From contig JAKJEQ010000007.1 in assembly GCA_022705345.1 (NCBI GenBank), positions 1-38,987 on the forward strand: a DNA stretch of 38,987 nucleotides, read 5' to 3'. Positions 8,128 to 14,651 of this stretch are shown here, piece after piece. The notes below the pieces were generated by a model. That model had not been told where the DNA came from and searched no databases. It worked only from the letters and a program-made list of their open reading frames with translations. Numbering within the stretch: the first letter of the stretch is position 1; each line of letters begins with the position of its first letter. Made by a program: the position numbers and the translations under genes. This DNA comes from Planctomycetota bacterium (GTDB lineage: Bacteria; Planctomycetota; Phycisphaerae; Sedimentisphaerales; UBA12454).

Positions 8128-9189
8128 TTGGTTAATACCATAAGCATTTTTACAGACGGAGGAAGCAGAGGCAATCCCGGTCCTGCCGCGGGAGCGTTTG
8201 TTGTTTGCGACGAAAATAATAATCCGCTATTTTCTACTGCGAAATTTATTCCTCACGCGACTAATAATATCGCTGAATATACCGGTCTTTTGTCTGCGCT
8301 GGAAAAAGCTGTTTCTCTTGAAGCAAAAAACGTAAAGATTTACAGCGACAGCGAATTGATGGTCCGGCAAATCAACGGGGAATATAAAGTAAAAAACGAA
8401 AATTTAAGGCAGCTTTACAGTCAATGTGTCTGCCTTCTCGAAAATTTCTCTAAATGGGAAATAAAACATATCCCGCGGGAAAAAAATACAAAAGCTGATA
8501 AACTTGTTAATCGCGCAATCGACGGGCGGAGCGATATAGAAGAAAAGTCGCCTTCAGAAATAGATTCACAATCGAATCATCTGCGGCTTGGTTTTCTCAT
8601 CAGCGGAGGGGGAAGAACGCTGATTAACATTCACGAGCTAATAAAAAAGAAAAAATTGAACGCGGAAATTTCAATTGTTATTTCGTCACGTTCAGAAACG
8701 GCTGGAGTTGAAAAAGTAAAAAACGCCGGTCTGCCGCTGGAAATAGTCAGAAAAAAAGATTTCCCTGAAATTGGAGAATTCAGCAAAAAAATCGGCGACC
8801 TGCTGATCAAAGCACGTGTCAACCTCGTTTTGCAGGCCGGATGGCTGTGCCTGTGGAACATCCCCAAAGAATTGGAAAATAAAGTGATGAATATCCACCC
8901 TGCTCTTTTGCCTGCATTCGGCGGCCAGGGGATGTGGGGACATCACGTTCATGAAGCGGTGATTAAAGCGGGCTGCAAAGTCAGCGGCTGCACGGTTCAC
9001 TTCTGCACAAACGAATACGACAAAGGACCGATAATAGTTCAGCGAACATGCCCTGTCCAAGATAACGACACGCCGGATACACTGGCGGCAAGAGTCTTTG
9101 AGCAGGAATGCCTGGCATACCCTGAAGCTATAAGGCTTTTCTCATCGGGAAGGCTGTTCGTTCAGGGCAACCGCGTATTGACAAAATAG
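8128..9189 (+). CDS. purN: RNase HI-like / phosphoribosylglycinamide formyltransferase (PurN) fusion
   Basis: A single 353-residue frame with two complete domains. Residues 1-130 are an RNase HI-type fold with the four acidic catalytic positions visible: D10 in FTDGGSRGNPGP, E50 in NNIAEY, D74 in IYSDSE and D124 in NTKAD. A polar linker of about 20 residues leads to a PurN domain (about 152-353), which transfers formyl from 10-formyl-THF to GAR in purine synthesis. This domain has LISGGG in place of the phosphate loop, the catalytic N255-x-H257 (NIHPALLP) and D298 in the EYDKGP loop. The start is a TTG four bases after the previous stop; no ATG is available before the RNase H motif. Both active sites look intact, so two activities are predicted. 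I know PurN and RNase H as separate proteins in model bacteria; how common this fusion is I cannot check. Confidence 0.88.
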   Translation: MVNTISIFTDGGSRGNPGPAAGAFVVCDENNNPLFSTAKFIPHATNNIAEYTGLLSALEKAVSLEAKNVKIYSDSELMVRQINGEYKVKNENLRQLYSQCVCLLENFSKWEIKHIPREKNTKADKLVNRAIDGRSDIEEKSPSEIDSQSNHLRLGFLISGGGRTLINIHELIKKKKLNAEISIVISSRSETAGVEKVKNAGLPLEIVRKKDFPEIGEFSKKIGDLLIKARVNLVLQAGWLCLWNIPKELENKVMNIHPALLPAFGGQGMWGHHVHEAVIKAGCKVSGCTVHFCTNEYDKGPIIVQRTCPVQDNDTPDTLAARVFEQECLAYPEAIRLFSSGRLFVQGNRVLTK

Positions 9190-9212
9190 GTCATTTTTTA
9201 TATATTATATAA

Positions 9213-9683
9213 GTGAACACTCGCCAAAAAAAACTTATCGCCAATATAGTAGTAGTGGTTTTTTTTACCATAGCTATGATTGCAGGATTCGCGAATATCA
9301 AAAATAAAATTAATCGCTCTGAATCTATCCGTGCAATGAAAATACTCGGCCAGGAGATTCTGAAATATCGCAAGAACTACGGCTCACTTCCCAACGAAAT
9401 TTATATAACTCAAATCAAAGAGAGGATAGGCGCCGTCAGAATAGGCAATGTTCAATATAGAGCAACGTGGATCGAATATGGCGCACCGCCTGAAACGACA
9501 ATTCTTGCATACGCCCCAAAAAAATATTCGGGTGTTGTTAAAGACGGCTATGTTGTTCTGTGGCTCGACGGCAGGGTCGAATGGATCGATAAAAAGGAAT
9601 TTGAAAAGACCCTGCACGACCAGCAGAAACAGCAGGAGATCCGGTGGTTGCAGGAACAGCTTAGAAAACCCAGAACATTCTAA
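9213..9683 (+). CDS. Small single-pass membrane protein, pilin-like features
   Basis: A 156-residue protein starting at GTG, 23 bp after the purN stop. It has one N-terminal membrane helix (about residues 9-27) followed by a helix with LGQEILKYRKNYGSLPN, which resembles the alpha-1 C-terminal half and the Y-x-x-x-x-G-x-x-P turn of GspG-like pseudopilins. A short beta region follows with VVLWLDGRVEWI, similar to the C-terminal 'DG' strand in planctomycete prepilin-type proteins. The usual G-F-T-L-x-E prepilin cleavage motif is absent, so it is unlikely to be processed as a pilin. The C-terminus is a charged glutamine-rich helix. Function unknown; the gene is likely part of the preceding transcription unit. 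Confidence 0.65.
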   Translation: MNTRQKKLIANIVVVVFFTIAMIAGFANIKNKINRSESIRAMKILGQEILKYRKNYGSLPNEIYITQIKERIGAVRIGNVQYRATWIEYGAPPETTILAYAPKKYSGVVKDGYVVLWLDGRVEWIDKKEFEKTLHDQQKQQEIRWLQEQLRKPRTF

Positions 9684-9684
9684 T

Positions 9685-10056
9685 TTATTCTTTCATTCCA
9701 AACATTTGTTCTTTGAGGTCGAGGTAATAAAAATAATCTTCCTGTTTAACATTTGGCGGACACCTGTGATCGCAAAAAGGAATGTAACCGCCTCGCTCGA
9801 CATAGGGGACAAGCGATTTCATATATTTTTTTATTTCTTCTTTGCCGCTGCCAAGGGCCATTTTGTCGAAGCCGCCCATTATTCTCAGTTCTTTGCCGTA
9901 CTCGTCCAGCAGTTTGCCGGGATGAGTGCAGCAGTTGACTTCAAACGGAAACAGGCAATTGATTCCGCTTTCCAGCAGCAAAGGCAAAATGGGTCTGACA
10001 TCGCCGTCACAATCGGTGTACCAGATGTCAATGCCGCAGGTTTTTAATTTTTTGTT
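9685..10056 (-). pseudogene. URO-D family protein, 3' fragment cut off by the IS element
   Basis: C-terminal part of a uroporphyrinogen-decarboxylase-like protein (URO-D fold, relatives of corrinoid methyltransferase components). It reads KKLKTCGIDIWYTDCDGDV and continues through a typical GINCLFPFEVNC strand and a PPNV segment to the stop at 9685. Removing the IS together with one 9-bp duplication joins this fragment in frame to the 5' fragment at 11385-12149, giving an uninterrupted protein of 375 residues, the normal family length. The frame continues a short way into the IS as an open reading frame with its own ATG (10122), but a functional product from that is unlikely because the catalytic N-terminal half would be missing. 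Confidence 0.85.
10048..10056. repeat. Target-site duplication, left copy
   Basis: TTTTTTGTT directly abuts the left end of the IS element and is repeated exactly at 11385-11393. Confidence 0.9.
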
Positions 10057-11384
10057 CAGTACTGTCCCATTATAAGTTGAATAAGGACAGTTGGTTATAG
10101 TTTTGTTGTTCTTTAAAATCATAAGAATTTTCCGTAAGTGCTTGTTTCAGCGGTGTTTTCTCGAAAAGCAGGATACTTATAATTTGGAGTATTTCGTGTA
10201 ACGAACGCTCCAGTTCCAGTTCCTTTTTGATTATCGCCACAAGCACATAAACACTGATCGCGATCCATATCTGTGTCTTGACTGCATTGATGGAAGTTCC
10301 GAAAAACGATTTTATTCGCAGATGTTGTTTGATCCATTTGAAGAACAATTCGATCTGCCATCGCAGTTTGTACAACTGACAAATGGTCAATGCGTCCAAT
10401 TGAAAATGATTGGTCAGGAATACGAAGGTACGGTGCTGTTCTTCGTCTCGAAAAGTAATTCGTCTCAGTGGTATCGGATAAAGTCTTGAAGTTTTTGGAC
10501 CAGTCAATTGAATTGTCTGATCGCTTCTTATGCCGGCGTTCTTGTTTATTGGATAAGAACACCGGCGATAATAAACTAAGTTGTCTTTTGCTCTGATGAC
10601 GAAGAAGCAGTTGCTCTTTGAAAAACTGTATAATGTTTCGAAGTCTGTATAGCCTTTGTCCATTACATATATGGCAGAGGCCTCCAGAGGTATCGTTGGA
10701 AAGATGGTAGCTTCGTGTACTGCACCGCTTGTAATGCGTACAAACGTAGGTATAGAGCCTTTTAAGTCCATTAGTGTATGCAGCTTTATTGCACTTTTGT
10801 GCTGTCGATGCTGTGCCCATGGAAATAATGACAGACACAAATCGATAACGGTTGCATCCAGAGCATAGACTGTGTTTTTCAATGTGACACCGAAGTCTTC
10901 GTTGGCGTAAAGCTGTCTTGCTTTGGAAATGAGAACCTGTGCAAAATCGTGGTATATTCGCCAGTCTCTTTTTTCGTTGGAGTTGGCGAGGTTGTTGCGA
11001 GAAACTTTTCCGCGAAAGCCACAGTGATAGAGCTTGCCCTGTAAAGCGTTTAAGCAGGTTTCGATATCTCTTAAGCTTTCTCGATAAGTAAGCTGAGCAA
11101 ATGCCATCGTTAGATATTGATCGAAACAAGAAAAAGATTTTACTCGATGGTTGCCATTGTATCGATTGACGCAAGTTCTGAATTGATGCATTGGAATGAA
11201 ATCGAGTATTTGCGAAAACACTGTACGTTCGTTGTTCATTGGCCTTGCTGCTCCTGATTGGTGATAATAAAATATCACGGCAGGATACCAGCCAGTTCAA
11301 ATCGATAACAGTTGTTTTTTGTTGTAACATTGTATATTTAAAATAGTTATACTAATTATGTCTCAAGTTAATGGGACAGTACTG
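10057..11384 (-). mobile_element. Complete IS4-family (ISPepr1-like) insertion sequence, 1328 bp
   Basis: Both ends carry the same terminal sequence in inverted orientation, CAGTACTGTCCCATTA, perfect for 16 bp and partly similar beyond. A 9-bp direct repeat TTTTTTGTT flanks the element, a size usual for the IS4 family. One transposase gene fills the inside, with its stop codon lying within the left terminal repeat. Intact ends, an intact duplication and an undamaged transposase all indicate a recent insertion. It interrupts the URO-D family gene. Confidence 0.95.
10070..11239 (-). CDS. IS4-family DDE transposase (ISPepr1 group)
   Basis: A 389-residue transposase that cuts and joins the element's ends through an RNase H-like DDE catalytic core. 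Visible residues: D128 in YALDATVIDLCLSLFPW, D194 in YVMDKGYTDF and E297 in the YREK signature (YKLRWQIELFFKWIK). The N-terminal segment FSQILDFIPMHQF and the C-terminal region after the E are typical of ISPepr1-type members. The ATG at 11239 is chosen because family members begin with this short M-N-x leader and GGAG/AAGG sequences precede it; the frame itself is open to 11278. No stop or frameshift is present, so the enzyme should be active. Confidence 0.95.
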   Translation of the reverse strand: MNNERTVFSQILDFIPMHQFRTCVNRYNGNHRVKSFSCFDQYLTMAFAQLTYRESLRDIETCLNALQGKLYHCGFRGKVSRNNLANSNEKRDWRIYHDFAQVLISKARQLYANEDFGVTLKNTVYALDATVIDLCLSLFPWAQHRQHKSAIKLHTLMDLKGSIPTFVRITSGAVHEATIFPTIPLEASAIYVMDKGYTDFETLYSFSKSNCFFVIRAKDNLVYYRRCSYPINKNAGIRSDQTIQLTGPKTSRLYPIPLRRITFRDEEQHRTFVFLTNHFQLDALTICQLYKLRWQIELFFKWIKQHLRIKSFFGTSINAVKTQIWIAISVYVLVAIIKKELELERSLHEILQIISILLFEKTPLKQALTENSYDFKEQQNYNQLSLFNL

Positions 11385-11393
11385 TTTTTTGTT
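11385..11393. repeat. Target-site duplication, right copy
   Basis: TTTTTTGTT follows the right end of the IS element, identical to 10048-10056. Confidence 0.9.
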
Positions 11394-12149
11394 GATTCTC
11401 TTATATCGCGGCACTACTACGTTTTTGAAAAAATCGACCGAAACGATGGGGCCTGATTTGAAACAGATGTCCTCCCATCCGCCGGCGTAATCGAAATCGA
11501 TTTTGCCGAGCACCTGGTCGAGAGAATGTTCGACAAGGCGGCAGCAGGTTTCCACCATATCCTCCACCATATCCGGATAATCATAGACAGCATAAGCGAG
11601 ACCTTCAAATGTAAGCATATCACGAATTTTGCCAATCATCGAACCGCAACTTATGCCGAGAGGAAAATTTCTATCGGACGGGTATTGCCTTTTAAGAGAC
11701 TCCACGTCAATCTTCCGCTCAGGGATATCGATTTGAAATCTTTCTTCTTTTATTTTCTTCCAGTCGTCAGGATTGCTAATCGATGATTTAAGATAATGCG
11801 GGATGGTATCGTGACCGTCTTTTGGTATTTCCGCGGTCAGGCCGTCCCTGTTCATCACGATTTTTGTGGTGTCATTCTCCTCGATAACGGTGTTGTCCCC
11901 GAAATCAGGCTCGAGCCAGTTTTTCCCGCTGAAAGTCCGAATTGAATCGAAATTGAAAAGTTCATCTGCCTGGCCATTGTTTGTAATATTGTTATCGATA
12001 AAAACCTGCCATGCTGTAAAATTTTCCTTCCAGTATCCGAATTCCATATTGAAACAGCGGTCTACAGGCAGATAATGCATCTGGTTATTAAAACGCTGCC
12101 TGTCAGTCATTGCGGACTTCCATTTTTTTCTTATCGGTGCAATACTCAT
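11385..12149 (-). pseudogene. URO-D family protein, 5' fragment
   Basis: N-terminal about 255 residues of a URO-D-like protein, up to VPRYKRINKK, where the IS begins. Family hallmarks are the TDRQRFNNQMHY leader, an internal PLGISCGSMIG strand and the DFDYAGGWEDICFKSGP segment; the latter matches the substrate-pocket region of uncharacterised URO-D proteins common in Planctomycetota and Lentisphaerae, where they often sit beside AraC regulators. The ATG at 12149 has an AAGG eight bases upstream; an upstream start at 12173 and an internal one (MTDRQ) are alternatives. The true heme enzyme HemE is not implied: these paralogues are thought to act on methyl-corrinoid or related chemistry. After the insertion the frame runs about 10 codons into the IS and stops. 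Confidence 0.85.
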
Positions 12150-12185
12150 AATAAACCTTAAAAAAATTTGCATTTAACTTAGATA

Positions 12186-12198
12186 TATTGTTACAATA
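12186..12198. promoter_or_regulatory. Palindrome between URO-D gene and araC
   Basis: TATTGT-T-ACAATA is a perfect 6-bp inverted repeat in the 117-bp divergent gap. It could be an operator serving one or both genes; AT-rich surroundings make chance possible. Confidence 0.35.
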
Positions 12199-12266
12199 AT
12201 ATATATTTTATTAGATTAAAAACTGTTTTTGCTTTATTTTATTGCCATTAACCCTGAAAAATTGCT

Positions 12267-13082
12267 ATGTCAAAAATAGGCGGAAATATACGAAATTATT
12301 TTGTTTCACAAATTTACGGCGATATCCCCGGTCTCTACATCTCATCTTGCGGGCACTGGAATGTCACTGACCATATTCTCGAAAACAGAACTCGCAGCGA
12401 TTACCTGATAATATATTGCGTAAATGGAAGGGGGACCTATACAGAAGGTAAAAAAGAGTACACCATAAAAAAAGGAATGATATTTGCCGCGTATCCCGAT
12501 ATTGTTCACAGCTATTGGTGCGGCGAACAGGGATGGGAAATCTGGTACTGCCATTTTGCGGGCGATATCGCGGGAAAGCTGCTTCAATGGGCGGGATTTA
12601 ATGTTATGTCGCCGATTATTCAGATTGGGATTAAAAAAACGCTGCTGAAAACATTCGGGGAAATCATAACGGCAACTGTCGAAAAAAAAATAAATTGCGA
12701 AATAGATACTTCCTGGCTGCTTTACAAATTGCTTTTACAGCTTAAGGGATGCAGGATTTCGAGTGAAACGAAAGGCCATTTTTTGCAGCGGGTTCTTGAA
12801 TGCCGGGCGGAAAACATCGATGAAATGGCAAAATGCGCAGGAATGTCGAAATATCATTTTATCAGGGTATTTAAAAAAAATATCGGCATTACGCCGTGGC
12901 AGTATATTATGCAGCGAAAAATCACAAACGCAAAGGAACTGCTGCACAATCCCAATAAAACAATAAAGCAAATCGCATACGAGACCGGCTTCAAAGACCC
13001 GGATTATTTTTCGACAACGTTTAAAAAAATCACGGGGCTCAGGCCGGGAGATTTTAGAAATACTTTGGATTATTCCAAATAA
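12267..13082 (+). CDS. AraC family transcriptional regulator
   Basis: A 271-residue regulator. Residues about 20-110 form a cupin-type ligand-sensing domain (YCVNGRGTYTEGKKEYTIKKG followed by the H/W-rich YPDIVHSYWCG strand). Residues about 165-268 contain the double helix-turn-helix, with AKCAGMSKYHFIRVFKKNIGI for the first and IKQIAYETGFKDPDYFSTTFKK for the second, the canonical AraC signature. It is divergent from the URO-D gene and so is its likely regulator; now that the target is interrupted, the regulator may be without a job. The ATG at 12267 lacks a clear Shine-Dalgarno sequence. The last 13 bases overlap the 3' end of the convergent UDP-sugar pyrophosphorylase gene. Confidence 0.92.
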   Translation: MSKIGGNIRNYFVSQIYGDIPGLYISSCGHWNVTDHILENRTRSDYLIIYCVNGRGTYTEGKKEYTIKKGMIFAAYPDIVHSYWCGEQGWEIWYCHFAGDIAGKLLQWAGFNVMSPIIQIGIKKTLLKTFGEIITATVEKKINCEIDTSWLLYKLLLQLKGCRISSETKGHFLQRVLECRAENIDEMAKCAGMSKYHFIRVFKKNIGITPWQYIMQRKITNAKELLHNPNKTIKQIAYETGFKDPDYFSTTFKKITGLRPGDFRNTLDYSK

Positions 13083-14494
13083 AGTTTTTGGCCTGGTTCA
13101 ATTTTCAGGTTTAAATATTTGGCTGCAATGTCTTCTGCGCTTAAGGCGAATAAAGACGAGATTTCAATTTCACAATCTATTGAACCGTCAGCCTTTTTGG
13201 GCACTTTTATTCCTGCGGTTTCAATCCATTTGGCAGCTCGCCGGGTCATCATTCGCTTTGTAACCGCGGGACTGTCTGCGCCATCTGCGTTTTTTACCGG
13301 CGCAAATTCTTCGCTTCGGATTGTCTCGAGAATTATCGATTCTTTCGCAAGAGGCAGAGCGTCGAAAACAAAAGTTTCGAGCTTAATGCCGTTTGGTTTT
13401 TCAGGTTTGACAATTTTGCCGCTTGTTGTATCGACGAAGGGAATTTTTTTGACCGCCTTGTGGTACGGCAGAGCGAAACCCCTGGCGTTCAATCTTTCGA
13501 CGAATGTTCTGCTGATAATGTGAATCGCGATGCTGCCGAGCGCAAACACAAGCGAACCGTCGGGATTTTTTCTGTAAGCCAGCTCATCGGGCAAATCGCT
13601 GTATTCAATCACTGTAACTTTTCCGTCAGCGAGGCAGAAATTTCCGACTTTTTCGAGCGGCTCGCATTTGGTCAGGTATTTCGATGACATTTCAGCATTA
13701 TCAATCGCGTGGAGACCGATAAAGATCGGGTCGAAAATATTTATCAGCGGGTTATCAACCTGGAAATAACTAATGTGTTCTATTCCGATTTTTTTCATCT
13801 GCTCAATTGCGCCGCTTTTGTAGAGCGCTTTTAAACTTCCGCCGTGGCCATCGGGCGATGTGGCGAGGGTATCCTTATCGGCAAGAAGAATTTTGCCGTC
13901 CATCGAATAATTTACTTCCGTTCCCTGCTGGAAGAAGAAAATATTTTGCTCCCTGAGGCCGTAGAAATTATTCGATTTGAAAATTTGCCGCGTCGGTTCA
14001 TCGTTTAGCGGACTTGTCATTATGTACCAGTGAGGCTGGAAACCATATTTTTGGCCGGCGGCTTTTATGCCTTCGGCAAAAATCTGGAACAGAGATTTAT
14101 TCTTAATCGGAGATATTCTGTAATCGCCTTTTGGGCCGTCGAAGCCAAGCCTTGTGCCCTGCCCGCCTGCGACTACGAAGGCCGCGACTTTGCCTTGCGA
14201 CAGAAGCAGTTCGCCAAGCTTTTTCGCTTTTGTGAATTTTTCTTTATGTTCCGGCGTCTGCGGTATCGCAGGATAAACGGGAGCGGGTTCTATTTTGGAA
14301 GGAAGTTTTGTCGGGGCGGGATTTTTGACATATTCCTGAATCTTTGAATCAAGCGAATCGAAATCAATTTGCTCAATCTGTTCGAGAAGTTTTTCTTTCG
14401 AGCTTTCGTCAAGCTCATTCCAGAATGTCAAAAGATGCTGCTGATTATGTTTTGCTAAAGTCTGTAATGTCTTTTCATAGTTTTTCGTAATCAT
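13070..14494 (-). CDS. UDP-N-acetylhexosamine pyrophosphorylase-like (UDPGP type 1 / UAP1-like)
   Basis: A 474-residue nucleotidyltransferase that should make a UDP-sugar from UTP and a hexose-1-phosphate, probably GlcNAc-1-P or GalNAc-1-P. The signature loop V-A-G-G-Q-G-T-R-L-G lies at residues 108-117, with P121-K122-G following, then KSLFQIFAEGI. This arrangement, preceded by an N-terminal helical domain of about 100 residues, is that of eukaryotic UAP1 and its bacterial relatives, not of GlmU or GalU. Other supporting segments are YIMTSPLNDEPT, QVDNPL and GNFCLADGKVTVIEYSDLP. Substrate preference cannot be read with certainty. The start ATG at 14494 has no clear ribosome-binding site. It converges on and slightly overlaps araC. 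Confidence 0.87.
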   Translation of the reverse strand: MITKNYEKTLQTLAKHNQQHLLTFWNELDESSKEKLLEQIEQIDFDSLDSKIQEYVKNPAPTKLPSKIEPAPVYPAIPQTPEHKEKFTKAKKLGELLLSQGKVAAFVVAGGQGTRLGFDGPKGDYRISPIKNKSLFQIFAEGIKAAGQKYGFQPHWYIMTSPLNDEPTRQIFKSNNFYGLREQNIFFFQQGTEVNYSMDGKILLADKDTLATSPDGHGGSLKALYKSGAIEQMKKIGIEHISYFQVDNPLINIFDPIFIGLHAIDNAEMSSKYLTKCEPLEKVGNFCLADGKVTVIEYSDLPDELAYRKNPDGSLVFALGSIAIHIISRTFVERLNARGFALPYHKAVKKIPFVDTTSGKIVKPEKPNGIKLETFVFDALPLAKESIILETIRSEEFAPVKNADGADSPAVTKRMMTRRAAKWIETAGIKVPKKADGSIDCEIEISSLFALSAEDIAAKYLNLKIEPGQKLYLE

Positions 14495-14588
14495 TTTTGC
14501 ATTTTAGAAATGGATTTCTATTTTGCAAGAGATTCTCCGACATTTTACCGCAAAATACGCGAATTTTCACAAATTATCAATGGTTTTC

Positions 14589-14651
14589 ACAAAAACGGTG
14601 CCAGGAGTCGTTTTTTTTATTTACAAAAACGGTGCCAGGAGTCGTTTTTTT
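14589..14651. repeat. Two-copy 34-base tandem repeat with terminator-like shape
   Basis: CGGTGCCAGGAGTCG flanked by A5 and T7-8 occurs at about 14589-14618 and again, identical, at about 14623-14651. In each unit AAAAACG and CGTTTTT can pair around an 11-base loop. The second copy reaches the stop codon of the upstream gene on the minus strand, so on that strand the pair sits exactly where a terminator for the 816-residue gene would be. The stem has few GC pairs, so termination is uncertain. Confidence 0.75.

Noticed and set aside
9448-10047. 199-codon plus-strand frame across the 9683 gene end
   Set aside because: It overlaps the small membrane protein in another frame and the URO-D fragment antisense; no ribosome-binding site or domain.
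10119-11330. 403-codon open frame parallel to the transposase
   Set aside because: It is an alternative frame of the IS4 transposase, which has the DDE residues; the other frame reads as Ser/Arg-rich nonsense and extends over most of the element by chance.
14589-14651. CRISPR-like repeat
   Set aside because: Only two units separated by about four bases, with no spacer-sized variable sequence and no cas genes.
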